A DNA stretch of 26,385 nucleotides from a virus. The position numbers were made by a program, and so were the translations under genes. Shown piece after piece: positions 1 to 7,228 of this stretch. The notes under the pieces are model-generated. The model saw nothing but the letters and a program-made list of their open reading frames with translations. It was not told where the DNA came from and did not search any database. Positions within the stretch are counted from its first letter, which is position 1. Each line of letters begins with the position of its first letter. The DNA lies in IMG/VR virus record IMGVR_UViG_3300033064_002494, positions 1 through 26,385 of that record, one strand, 5' to 3'.

Positions 1-111
1 ATTATAGATAAAACAGAACTGTATCTTAACGAAGATGATAAAAAAGAAAAAACTGACGGTGGAAAAGACGGAATTAAACGTATAGTTCCAGAGTTCCATC
101 CAAGCTACTAA
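1..111 (+). CDS. C-terminal end of an unknown protein (partial)
   Basis: An open frame runs from the first base of the window to a TAA at 109-111. It encodes the last 36 residues of a protein whose start lies outside. The tail is rich in Asp, Lys and Glu in its middle and ends in the hydrophobic stretch IVPEFHPSY. The stop lies two bases before the ATG of the next gene, so it probably belongs to the same operon. No family can be assigned from so short a piece. Confidence 0.55.
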   Translation: MIDKTELYLNEDDKKEKTDGGKDGIKRIVPEFHPSY

Positions 112-113
112 AA

Positions 114-332
114 ATGGAAAAATATATACTAGACGTGGAAGTAGAACTTGAACATAAGGGTGACTTTTATGTTAGAGACAAAGATGGATCATACCATCGT
201 AGTAATGATTTATGGTCTAAAATAGACCCATTCAAATATAATGAACGATCACATTATAAAGATGTAACAGATGATGACCTAATATCACGATTAGATGATG
301 AATACCTTAAACTTATAACACCACCAGAGTGA
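114..332 (+). CDS. Small acidic protein of unknown function
   Basis: This 72-residue protein starts two bases after the preceding stop. It is acidic, with alternating charged residues and a DVTDDDLISRLDDEY stretch likely to be helical. It has no signal peptide, membrane segment or cysteine pair. Tight linkage to the upstream frame suggests co-transcription. I do not recognise a family. The codon pattern resembles that of the neighbouring genes, which supports it being real. Confidence 0.6.
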   Translation: MEKYILDVEVELEHKGDFYVRDKDGSYHRSNDLWSKIDPFKYNERSHYKDVTDDDLISRLDDEYLKLITPPE

Positions 333-349
333 CATTCTTAATAATATAA

Positions 350-368
350 ATCTTTATATATAAATTAC
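350..368 (+). promoter_or_regulatory. Candidate archaeal TATA promoter for the gene at 400
   Basis: The short gap after position 332 holds the AT-rich element CTTTATATATAAAT around 354-367. Initiation about 25 bases downstream would fall near 380-388, just before or at the AGGTGATT SD site of the next gene. The element is seen in the sequence; promoter activity is inferred. Confidence 0.45.
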
Positions 369-399
369 ATCATTGAATTAATAGGTGATTAAAAAAAAG

Positions 400-681
400 A
401 TGGAAAACAATTCTAAAACAACAGTAGAGTTATGTTTAACTGATCATGATAAATTAGAAATAGAAAAGCATTTCATGATGTACTATAATAAACTTAAACC
501 ACCGTTTAAACCTAATGATGAAAATACATTCATTAACAGTGAAGATCAAGAAGTTAGTGTTGATGTAGTGTTAGATGTGTACGATGAAATTACAAAAAAG
601 CTTGGTGAGTTCATGATTGATAAGTTTAAAGTTAATGGTGAAAAAATCAAACAAGTTAAAGTTATACGATACTTTGAATAA
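400..681 (+). CDS. Unknown protein, 93 residues
   Basis: I chose the ATG at 400 (MENNSKTTVEL) rather than the in-frame GTG at 385. AGGTGATT at 383-390 is an almost perfect match to the anti-SD sequence and sits nine bases before this ATG, while the GTG lies inside that SD. The protein is mixed alpha/beta and acidic in its middle, with no Cys pair and no membrane segment. It follows a candidate TATA box and precedes the winged-helix-like gene by 14 bases. No family was recognised. Confidence 0.65.
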   Translation: MENNSKTTVELCLTDHDKLEIEKHFMMYYNKLKPPFKPNDENTFINSEDQEVSVDVVLDVYDEITKKLGEFMIDKFKVNGEKIKQVKVIRYFE

Positions 682-695
682 CAATCCTTATTAAA

Positions 696-1007
696 ATGAT
701 AAAGTACGAAATATGTAATATTAAATATGATAGGAACGAGTATAAACTGTTACATAAACTAATAAATCTTAAAATGTATACGCTGATAATGAACATTGAT
801 CCAAACCTTCCAATGAGCAGAGTATTTAAAAATTCTAATCTGTGTGCAAGTTCGATGTTCCGTGGCACTCTTGATACACTTAAAGAAAACAAAATTGTTA
901 TTGTCAAACAATCAAAAAAATGTAAACGATCAAAAAATATTAAATTGACAAAAAAAGGAGAAAGAATTAAAAATAATCTTAGTAACATTTTAAATGAATT
1001 AAGATGA
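696..1007 (+). CDS. Winged-helix-like small protein, possible regulator
   Basis: This basic 103-residue protein has a C-terminal LTKKGERIKNNL segment, typical of the wing and last helix of MarR/PadR-type winged helices. A putative recognition-helix region precedes it (roughly residues 45-75, SSMFRGTLDTLKENKIV). Its TGA overlaps the ATG of the ATPase gene by four bases, so the two are likely coupled. DNA binding is inferred from this pattern alone. It could instead be a small replication accessory factor. No convincing SD lies before the ATG. Confidence 0.55.
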   Translation: MIKYEICNIKYDRNEYKLLHKLINLKMYTLIMNIDPNLPMSRVFKNSNLCASSMFRGTLDTLKENKIVIVKQSKKCKRSKNIKLTKKGERIKNNLSNILNELR

Positions 1008-2293
1008 AAAAGAGTTTGAGACAACAGTGGATAGATATAACTAAACTGTATAGTATCGATAATGACATGATGTCTGAAATTCTGTTCCATGTTTTCATTG
1101 GACAATATTTTAAAAATGTGAAAATTGGGTATGGTGCTGAACATAAAGATCTACGAATAAGTTCTCTTCTTGTATCTCCGTCACGGTCGGGTAAAGGTCA
1201 GGCCATGAAAGTATTTAAAAAAATGTGTGAAATGTGTGGCATCAACGCAGTTAAAAATACGATCATTACAACTGCGGGGTTGGTTGGACAGGTAGATAAC
1301 GAAAAAGTTAAGTTTAACATTCATAATAATCTTAGTGAAGGTGAAGTAAAAGAAGTTCAGCGTAAAGGTAAAATTAAAGTTTTAGAATGGCAAAATCCTG
1401 TTGTTCCCGGAGATTTGTCAACATCGGATGTTATAATCTTCGACGAAGCGTCAGCGTTACTTAAACCGGGAAAGTTCACAGCTGACATGTTAAGTGTTCT
1501 TCAAGAGGCGTTAGATTATCCAGGAACAGTGCGTAAAAAACTTGCAAGTCAGTATCCAATTGAATTTACATCTACATCTAGTATAGTTGGAACAACGTAT
1601 ATCATTGGAGAAATTAAAAGTGTACTTCTATCACAAGGTTTTTTTCAGCGTATATTAGTTTACATTAGACAACTACCATTCAATAAAAAACAAAAAATGA
1701 GACGTCATGTTCTGCAGTTATATCAACGTAAAAACTTGCACGATAAAGATAAAGTTAATAAGATGTTTGAAGATTTTATAGTCGACCTTAATAAACTTGA
1801 CAATTCAGATCGTACAATATATGTTAGTAACGAAGCATTAGACGTTATAGATAAAAATCTCATACAGTTCGAAAAAACGATCGAATCGGATTTCAGTGGA
1901 AACGAACTTGAACTGTTGACTACATTTGTAACTGGTATGCAAGAGTTATACATTAAACTGTCAGCACATTACGCAATCATGCACAATTCTAATATTATTA
2001 AAGCGAATCATGTTAGTGGTTGTAAAAGTATCATCAGAGAATGTATATTCAGTTTAACAACTGAACTGATGGAACTTATTAAAACCGATAAAAAGAACGT
2101 TGTAGTTGACAAGATTCAAAAAATGATACTTGATACTGTACAAAATAATGCGTTTACTAAAGAAGATTTGATACTATACCTTATCAAAAAGGGTGTTCCG
2201 GCACGGAAATTGCGTAACCAAGTAAACATTTTAATACGTCGTAACGAGATCAGATTAAACTCAAAAAAGAAACATCTTGTGACAGTTGGATGA
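1004..2293 (+). CDS. P-loop ATPase, candidate viral replicative helicase
   Basis: The 429-residue protein has a Walker A motif SRSGKGQ (about 60-66), a Walker B VIIFDEAS (about 143-150), a Ser/Thr-rich sensor-like strand TSTSSIVGTT (about 189-198) and GFFQRILVY (about 212-220) with an arginine where phage DUF3987-like and MCM-like ATPases place one. The last 70 or so residues (ILYLIKKGVPARKLRNQVNI) look like a winged helix. In an element with polymerase, primase, clamp and loader but no other helicase visible, a replicative helicase role is the natural inference. MCM-type and DUF3987-type assignments cannot be separated by eye. The start is an ATGA overlap with the preceding gene. Confidence 0.6.
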   Translation: MKKSLRQQWIDITKLYSIDNDMMSEILFHVFIGQYFKNVKIGYGAEHKDLRISSLLVSPSRSGKGQAMKVFKKMCEMCGINAVKNTIITTAGLVGQVDNEKVKFNIHNNLSEGEVKEVQRKGKIKVLEWQNPVVPGDLSTSDVIIFDEASALLKPGKFTADMLSVLQEALDYPGTVRKKLASQYPIEFTSTSSIVGTTYIIGEIKSVLLSQGFFQRILVYIRQLPFNKKQKMRRHVLQLYQRKNLHDKDKVNKMFEDFIVDLNKLDNSDRTIYVSNEALDVIDKNLIQFEKTIESDFSGNELELLTTFVTGMQELYIKLSAHYAIMHNSNIIKANHVSGCKSIIRECIFSLTTELMELIKTDKKNVVVDKIQKMILDTVQNNAFTKEDLILYLIKKGVPARKLRNQVNILIRRNEIRLNSKKKHLVTVG

Positions 2294-2349
2294 ACGCATA
2301 TACTTGAAAATAAAATATGTTTTTATCAACTATTTTCATAAAAGGAAGA

Positions 2350-2379
2350 TTTAAATAGTATAAAGGTTTAAAATAAGCA
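2350..2379 (+). promoter_or_regulatory. Leaderless archaeal promoter for the zinc ribbon/methyltransferase module
   Basis: The TATA box TTTAAATA at 2350-2357 is preceded by purine-rich AGGAAGA, which could serve as a BRE. It lies about 25 bases before the ATG at 2379, the spacing expected for a leaderless archaeal transcript. No SD precedes that ATG, which agrees. The 85-base gap 2294-2378 holds nothing else recognisable. Confidence 0.6.
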
Positions 2380-2594
2380 TGGATGATAAGTATATATTGA
2401 AAATAGAGGTTAATGCTTTCGAGTGTCAGAGGTGTGAGCATATTTGGATACCGAGAGTAAATATGCAAGAGTTAAAGAATAAGGTAAAATCCGAGCCGAT
2501 GATTTGCCCCTCTTGTAAAACTCCTTATTGGCGAACTAAACGAAAGAATAAGAAAAATGATAAAAAGGTGGTTAAGAAAAATGGTAAAAAATAA
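2379..2594 (+). CDS. Zinc-ribbon protein upstream of the methyltransferase
   Basis: This 71-residue protein has two knuckles, ECQRCEHIW (about 15-23) and ICPSCKTPYW (about 42-51). The four cysteines are set as in a zinc ribbon and followed by a Lys/Arg-rich tail. Its ATG sits at the predicted transcription start of a leaderless promoter. Its end overlaps the methyltransferase start by 14 bases, so the two are made together. It may help the methyltransferase or nuclease bind DNA, or regulate them; neither is shown. Arg codons are AGG/AGA-leaning, as in the next two genes. Confidence 0.7.
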   Translation: MDDKYILKIEVNAFECQRCEHIWIPRVNMQELKNKVKSEPMICPSCKTPYWRTKRKNKKNDKKVVKKNGKK

Positions 2595-3777
2595 AAAATA
2601 TAAGGTGTTAGATTTGTTCTCTGGGTGTGGGGGACTAAGTAAAGGATTTGAGATGGCTGGATTCGATATAGTTGCTGGTAATGATATTTTAGAACATGCA
2701 GGAGAAACATATAAGAGAAATCATCCTAACTCCAAATTCTTTCTAGGTGATATAACTGATAATAAAGTTAAGAATGAGTTAATTTCTTATATGAAAAAAA
2801 ATGGTTGTGATGTTATAGTTGGTGGTCCCCCATGTCAAGCATATTCTCTAGCTGGACTAAGAGACCCTAACGACCCAAGAGGAAGATTATTTGAGGAATA
2901 TGTAGAGATAGTGAAACAACTTCAACCAAGGGTATTCGTTATGGAAAATGTTAAAGGTATTCTAACAATCAAACATGATAAAGAGGGTTTAACTAAAAAA
3001 GAAAAAATAGAACTTAATGAGTTAAGAGAATTAGAAAAAGAAAAAGCAGATATTCTTTTACTTAGGAAGCAACATAAAAATAATAATGACAAATATAATT
3101 ATACTAAAAATGACGAAAACCGACTAGAGAGTCTTAAAATAGAAATCAAAAACCTAAAATACCACTTAGGTGATTATGAAGAAAATGTAACAACTCAAAT
3201 TATTAATCGCTTTAATAGGTTGGGTTATGATGTTGAATTTAAACTTTTAAATTCTGCAAATTATGGCGTTCCACAGAGGAGGGAAAGAGTTGTTTTCATT
3301 GGGAAAAAAAAGAATGGACCAATAATTTATCCAAAACCAACTCACTCAGAAAATGGAGAAGGTAAGTTAAAAAAATGGGTTTCTGTTAGGGATGCGATTG
3401 GAGACTTAGAAAATAAGAAAGAAGACATAAATTTTAATCATATATTTACTATGCATAGAAAAGATTTTGAAAAAAAGATAAACCAAACATGCATAGGAAA
3501 AAGTGTTTTTGGAAGTTATTCGGATTCCTTTTTTAGAGCATATCCAGATATTCCATCAAGAACCGTAAAGGAAAACCATGGTGGAGTTTTTGTTCATTAT
3601 AAGAATGATAGAGTTATGACACCAAGAGAACTAGCAAGACTACAAAGTTTTCCAGACAATTTTATTTTTGAAGGAAGTAAGTCCAAACAATTAATCCAAA
3701 TAGGCAATGCAGTCCCTCCGATTTTAGCGAGAGAAGTTGCGAAATCTGTAAAAAGTATGATTCTTAAACAAAAATAA
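2581..3777 (+). CDS. C5-cytosine DNA methyltransferase
   Basis: This enzyme transfers a methyl group from S-adenosylmethionine to carbon 5 of cytosine in DNA. Family motifs are clear, counting from the ATG at 2581: motif I DLFSGCGG (11-18), motif IV with catalytic PPCQ (83-86), motif VI ENV (122-124), motif VIII QRRERV (232-237), and motif X GNAVPP (375-380). A lysine/glutamate-rich, probably coiled-coil insertion lies at about 132-195 between motifs VI and VIII. The target-recognition region between VIII and IX is short. I prefer ATG 2581 over the in-frame ATG 2557 because AGGTGG at 2566-2571 is well spaced for it. The target sequence cannot be read off. AGA-rich Arg codons suggest transfer. 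Confidence 0.95.
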   Translation: MVKNKKYKVLDLFSGCGGLSKGFEMAGFDIVAGNDILEHAGETYKRNHPNSKFFLGDITDNKVKNELISYMKKNGCDVIVGGPPCQAYSLAGLRDPNDPRGRLFEEYVEIVKQLQPRVFVMENVKGILTIKHDKEGLTKKEKIELNELRELEKEKADILLLRKQHKNNNDKYNYTKNDENRLESLKIEIKNLKYHLGDYEENVTTQIINRFNRLGYDVEFKLLNSANYGVPQRRERVVFIGKKKNGPIIYPKPTHSENGEGKLKKWVSVRDAIGDLENKKEDINFNHIFTMHRKDFEKKINQTCIGKSVFGSYSDSFFRAYPDIPSRTVKENHGGVFVHYKNDRVMTPRELARLQSFPDNFIFEGSKSKQLIQIGNAVPPILAREVAKSVKSMILKQK

Positions 3778-3819
3778 AAAAAAGATAATACTTATTAAGC
3801 CAGTTTAACACTCAAATTT

Positions 3820-4530
3820 ATGTCAAATGATAGTGAGATGGATGAAACATTTAAGGTTATTCTAAAATTAATTAAAGATAAAGGTTATATTGATTCTGAT
3901 TTTAAGTTTGAACAGGGAAAAAGAGATATAACTGTTAGGTGTGATAAGGAGATTGATTTTATAATTGAGATGAAGCGAGGTGATGTAAAACTGAATATGC
4001 AACATGTTATACAGGCTATTAGATACGGACAAAAAAGTAAGACAAGAATTGCTATAATAACTAATGGAAAAGATTGGCTTTTTTATGATTCTTTAATTGA
4101 AGCACCCATAAATTTTGGAGCATTTAGGGAAGAGATACCAAATAAAAGTAATTTAGAAGATTGGAAGAATGGGATTATTGACTGGACTTTAAGTTGGGAA
4201 GACCATAAAAAAATAAACAAATTAAAGAGTGTAAAGGACAAAGTTGAATATTTAATAAATCATCCCGAATTATCACCCATTCTCCAAAAAGTTCCAAATA
4301 GAGGAAGTTATGACTGGGCTTTACAATTTGAATATCTTAATGCTTTCTGTGGAATTAATATTCCTCAAGATGTTATTGAAAAGATTGTTAAGTTATCACA
4401 ACCAGATACTAAAAATGATGTTAATCATATTCCTCCGTCTGACTCAATAAGAAGGGTATATTATGATAAATTCAAAACAGACATAGTATCACAAAAAATT
4501 TCTGGCAGAAATAAGAATATTAAAAAGTGA
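3820..4530 (+). CDS. HsdR-N-like PD-(D/E)XK protein, probable cognate restriction nuclease
   Basis: The 236-residue protein contains a type I restriction HsdR N-terminal-like fold. It shows D46-F-I-I-E50-M-K52, fitting the PD-(D/E)XK catalytic signature, followed by QAIRYGQ (about 65-71) and a hydrophobic strand ending TNGKDWLFYD, both typical of HSDR_N domains. The large helicase part of HsdR is absent, so this is a stand-alone nuclease domain with an unrecognised C-terminal half. It sits 42 bases after a C5 methyltransferase with the same codon style, which suggests a type II-like restriction-modification pair. Cleavage activity is inferred. There is no obvious SD, so a leaderless or weakly translated message is possible. 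Confidence 0.7.
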   Translation: MSNDSEMDETFKVILKLIKDKGYIDSDFKFEQGKRDITVRCDKEIDFIIEMKRGDVKLNMQHVIQAIRYGQKSKTRIAIITNGKDWLFYDSLIEAPINFGAFREEIPNKSNLEDWKNGIIDWTLSWEDHKKINKLKSVKDKVEYLINHPELSPILQKVPNRGSYDWALQFEYLNAFCGINIPQDVIEKIVKLSQPDTKNDVNHIPPSDSIRRVYYDKFKTDIVSQKISGRNKNIKK

Positions 4531-4579
4531 CTTTCTAAACACAAGCTACTTATTAAACAAAGCCTTGAAAATATAAAAC

Positions 4580-4620
4580 TATATAAATAAGTTTAATCAT
4601 TAATAATAATAATAATTCGG
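4580..4620 (+). promoter_or_regulatory. TATA promoter and TAA-repeat leader of the SSB operon
   Basis: CTATATAAAT at 4580-4589 is a good archaeal TATA box, predicting a transcript start near 4605-4615. That start lies within a run of TAA triplets ending in TTCGG (4601-4620). The 147-base gap 4531-4677 therefore holds a promoter and a leader of about 65 bases. The leader includes a second ATAATTCGG (4656-4664; the first is at 4612-4620) and the GGAGG SD at 4663-4667. A similar TAA-run ending in TTTCG follows the TATA box at 22951. Confidence 0.6.
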
Positions 4621-4677
4621 GATAAGCAGGTGATGACTATTTTTTATGGTGATAGATAATTCGGAGGAAAAAATAAA

Positions 4678-4908
4678 ATGTCAGATATTAATATGAAACA
4701 GGAAGAGTTGCCAAAGGTAACAAAATTTAGACGGTTAAATGTAACCATAAGCGAAGAAGCTGGAGAAATTCTTGATGATTATATGGAATTTATGAGTAAA
4801 AAGTATGATGAAAAACTTACGCAGGATGCAATATTGACGCTAATCTTAGAAACAGTTATCAAAGAAAAAATTAAAAAACTTAAAACGGAAGAAGGGGAGG
4901 AATTATAA
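4678..4908 (+). CDS. Ribbon-helix-helix-like DNA-binding protein
   Basis: In this 76-residue protein the segment RRLNVTISEEAGEILDDYM (about 18-36) reads as the beta strand and first helix of a ribbon-helix-helix fold. A second helix, LTQDAILTLILETVI, follows. The length is typical of CopG/Arc-like repressors. It is the first gene after a TATA promoter and has a strong SD (GGAGG, 4663-4667), so autoregulation of the SSB operon is plausible but inferred. Two bases separate its stop from the SSB gene. The strand residues facing DNA cannot be assigned with certainty. Confidence 0.65.
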   Translation: MSDINMKQEELPKVTKFRRLNVTISEEAGEILDDYMEFMSKKYDEKLTQDAILTLILETVIKEKIKKLKTEEGEEL

Positions 4909-4910
4909 AA

Positions 4911-5984
4911 ATGTTAACAAAAGAAAAATTCTATGAAATTGTAAATGAAAAAGTTACAATTACAAAAGACGAGTTTGAAAAAATATATAATGAAAAGTAT
5001 AATGAGGTAGTGAGTAAAGGTATAGAAAAATCCAAACGTGAACTGTATACAGTTAGTATGTTACGTGCATATTTTAAACGGCAGTTTAGCAGTCCCGCAT
5101 TAAAATTCATTGGGTACTGTGCTCGTGACATGGGAGTTACGGATTATGGTGCACAAAAAATGTATAATGATTCTATGAAATTGTACGATGAAAATCCAGA
5201 AAGTGCAATTAAGCAAGGTGTGGTAAATGATTCCGGTGTTCCTGTTTATACACGTCCAGACTGGAAAAAAGGACAGGTTATTGATGTTGAACAAGCTAAA
5301 GTTAGAACGTTAATGTTATATTCAAAATCTAATGGCGACGAAGATTATAAAGTTACGTTCATGAACTTGCGTGGAAAAAATCTTACTAAAGATGTTCCGC
5401 TGTTCAAACAAATTGAGTTTCGTGCTAACAAATCAGAAAAGTCAGATAAAACCACGTATTACTTGAATGATAGTGTCACAACAGAGTTCAAAATTATAAA
5501 TGATAAAGAGATAGACGCAGTTAAGTTTGTTGGAAAGTACATGGCAGATAAATGTTGTGAACTTAAAGACTTGAAAGATTATCACGATAAAAATGCAACT
5601 GATTATAATAGATTTGTATGTGTGAAAGGCACGGTTGCACGTGTTAACATTACCGCTGATCATATTAGCAGTAACATCATTGAACTTGACAGTGAAGATT
5701 TGGACTTGAACTTAGACGAGCCAAACTTAGTTACGTGTTGGGTGCCAAAAAGTATTACCATTGACTTTTCTGAACTGACACCAAATGTTTTGATAATTGG
5801 TAGAACTGATGTTAACAAAGACGGAAAACTAACAATTAACGCACAAGGGGTATGGTGTGAAGATGTTTGGAAAGAAACACCAGATCCAGTAGTTGAAAAT
5901 GCAATCAAGACAGAAGAACCAGAAGTTGTTAAAGAAAAAGAACCAGAATCAGAACCAAAAAAAGTTGAAGAGGATGAGTGGTAA
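4911..5984 (+). CDS. OB-fold single-stranded DNA-binding protein
   Basis: The 357-residue protein has a helical N-terminal half and a strand-rich region. Residues about 235-316 (FVCVKGTVARVN through VLIIGRTD to LTINAQGVW) read as an OB fold. It ends in a Glu/Pro/Lys linker and the acidic tip EEDEW, as seen at the C-terminus of SSB proteins, where the tip recruits partners. It lies directly before a Sak4-like ATPase, a family known to work with phage SSBs. The GGGGAGG SD at 4894-4900 supports the ATG at 4911. An RPA-like role is inferred from fold and context; sequence similarity to a named RPA was not apparent. Confidence 0.65.
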   Translation: MLTKEKFYEIVNEKVTITKDEFEKIYNEKYNEVVSKGIEKSKRELYTVSMLRAYFKRQFSSPALKFIGYCARDMGVTDYGAQKMYNDSMKLYDENPESAIKQGVVNDSGVPVYTRPDWKKGQVIDVEQAKVRTLMLYSKSNGDEDYKVTFMNLRGKNLTKDVPLFKQIEFRANKSEKSDKTTYYLNDSVTTEFKIINDKEIDAVKFVGKYMADKCCELKDLKDYHDKNATDYNRFVCVKGTVARVNITADHISSNIIELDSEDLDLNLDEPNLVTCWVPKSITIDFSELTPNVLIIGRTDVNKDGKLTINAQGVWCEDVWKETPDPVVENAIKTEEPEVVKEKEPESEPKKVEEDEW

Positions 5985-5987
5985 ACA

Positions 5988-6842
5988 ATGGCATGGTTAG
6001 AAGATAAAGACATTAAAAAAGGCGATAAAGTTAAACCGAAACAAGAAGTTCTATACAGTGATGGCGATGTTAGAAATTGGTTAAATGAGAAGCCACAATC
6101 TGAAAGTAAAATATGTTGCATGTTATACGGTTCAGACGGTGTTGGAAAAACTGGAATTGCACTTGATTATCTAAATGACGATGATATTAAAGCAGGACAT
6201 AAAATGGTAATAATCGATCTTGATGGGGGAAACCTACCATTGTTAAAAACATATCATAAAGATAAACTTGACAATTTAAAGTGTATAAATCCACTTGTAA
6301 CCAAAGAAACAGATAACGGAACTGAAATTGATTACGTTAGAACCTACGCAAAAATTCGTGCTACCATACGATATGTTAAAAATAACTATCAAACTGAAAA
6401 AATTAAAGCTATTGTGTTTGATGGATTGTCAACTGCACTTAAAGTTGCAGAACATCGTATGAGATTAGAAAAGAACATTGATGCTGATGGTGGAATACAA
6501 ACACGGTTTTGGTTAATACGTAACAAATTATTTTTAGAAACACTTGAAATGATAAAGACCATACCAATTGCACGATTTTTTGTTGCACATGAAGATTTTA
6601 TTCCAAACGAGCGTAATGCATCAGATTTAAGCAGTGTCAAAGCAAAAACAAATCAGATGTCATTTCAAAAACTTAAATGTAAACGTGAATGTTATGATGA
6701 ACAAACAAAGTTTATTGTTGTAGTTGACAAAAACAAATATGATGTTTGCACTGAAGGAAAAGAAATAACATTTTGTAAAGTTGACAGTAAGAAAGGCGAA
6801 GTTAAATGGAACACAAAAAAGATATTTGAAATGTTAGCATGA
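5988..6842 (+). CDS. Sak4/RecA-like P-loop ATPase
   Basis: In 284 residues it shows Walker A GSDGVGKT (about 48-55), VIIDLDGG (about 74-81) and the Walker B-like strand AIVFDG (about 141-146). This arrangement belongs to short RecA-core ATPases of the phage Sak4 (AAA_24) type. Such proteins promote single-strand annealing and recombination-dependent replication with a cognate SSB, which here is the gene three bases upstream. It is shorter than cellular RadA and lacks the N-terminal HhH domain. The distal part (about 210-284) is basic and strand-rich and not recognised. Confidence 0.75.
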   Translation: MAWLEDKDIKKGDKVKPKQEVLYSDGDVRNWLNEKPQSESKICCMLYGSDGVGKTGIALDYLNDDDIKAGHKMVIIDLDGGNLPLLKTYHKDKLDNLKCINPLVTKETDNGTEIDYVRTYAKIRATIRYVKNNYQTEKIKAIVFDGLSTALKVAEHRMRLEKNIDADGGIQTRFWLIRNKLFLETLEMIKTIPIARFFVAHEDFIPNERNASDLSSVKAKTNQMSFQKLKCKRECYDEQTKFIVVVDKNKYDVCTEGKEITFCKVDSKKGEVKWNTKKIFEMLA

Positions 6843-6848
6843 TTATAT

Positions 6849-6906
6849 AAGGTGAGTTAGGGTGTGATGAGTTTAGGTATGCAAAGGTTAGGTATGGTAA
6901 GGTTAT
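6849..6906 (+). repeat. GG-rich period-5 degenerate array I
   Basis: From 6851 to 6905 the sequence splits into eleven five-base units, every one starting with G and seven with GG (GGTGA, GGTGT, GGTAT, GGTTA, GGTAA and so on). There is no perfect unit repeat. The array lies between the Sak4-like gene and the SD of the next gene. Its start (AAGGTGAGTTAG) and end (GGTAAGGTTAT) recur in the array at 26222. GG spaced by three bases is the pattern of a two-tetrad G-quadruplex on this strand. Confidence 0.75.
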
Positions 6907-6934
6907 AATTTAAAAAATAATGGAGGAAAATAAA

Positions 6935-7228
6935 ATGAATGAAGTATTAACAGAAAAAGAAGATGTAACATATATAAAATACTACACACAAAGTTTTTTT
7001 ATACGGTTAGGTGAAGAAAGTTTAGATAAGCTTAAAGAAAAAGTTGATGGAATGACAGACGTAAAACGTAACTTATACATTGACGAGTTTGTAAAAACGC
7101 GAATGCGTAAAGTTCCAGACATGGCGGTAAATGGTGAAGATTATGATAACAGTGCTGTATCGTTAGGTGTTGCATTATTTGGCATACCAGACACTGTACA
7201 GAAAACGTTGGGAGACAAAGAAAAATGA
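6935..7228 (+). CDS. Unknown protein co-transcribed with PCNA
   Basis: The start is set at ATG 6935 (MNEVLTEKED) because GGAGG at 6922-6926 lies eight bases before it, and the earlier in-frame ATG at 6920 would sit across that SD. The 97-residue product has a probable coiled or helical segment (LGEESLDKLKEKVDGM) and no cysteines. Its TGA overlaps the PCNA ATG by four bases, implying coupled translation and perhaps a role linked to the clamp. The message leader would contain the GG-rich array. No family was recognised. Confidence 0.65.
   Translation: MNEVLTEKEDVTYIKYYTQSFFIRLGEESLDKLKEKVDGMTDVKRNLYIDEFVKTRMRKVPDMAVNGEDYDNSAVSLGVALFGIPDTVQKTLGDKEK

Noticed and set aside
662-1144. Antisense frame of 160 residues
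   Set aside because: It lies opposite the winged-helix-like gene and the start of the ATPase gene, is hydrophobic only because it mirrors AT-rich codons, and has no SD or promoter.
4633-4659. Eight-codon upstream frame in the SSB-operon leader as a gene
   Set aside because: It has an ATG and stop but its SD-like AGGTGAT overlaps the ATG itself. It is too short to call and is mentioned only as a leader detail.
5660-6121. Antisense frame of 153 residues, Ser-rich
   Set aside because: It mirrors the acidic tail of the SSB gene and the start of the Sak4-like gene; both sense genes have clear motifs and SD sites.
6849-6906. CRISPR array or telomere-like perfect repeat
   Set aside because: Units are five bases, degenerate and without spacers. 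There is no conserved repeat of 20 or more bases and no cas1/cas2 gene; the Cas4-like nuclease alone does not imply CRISPR.
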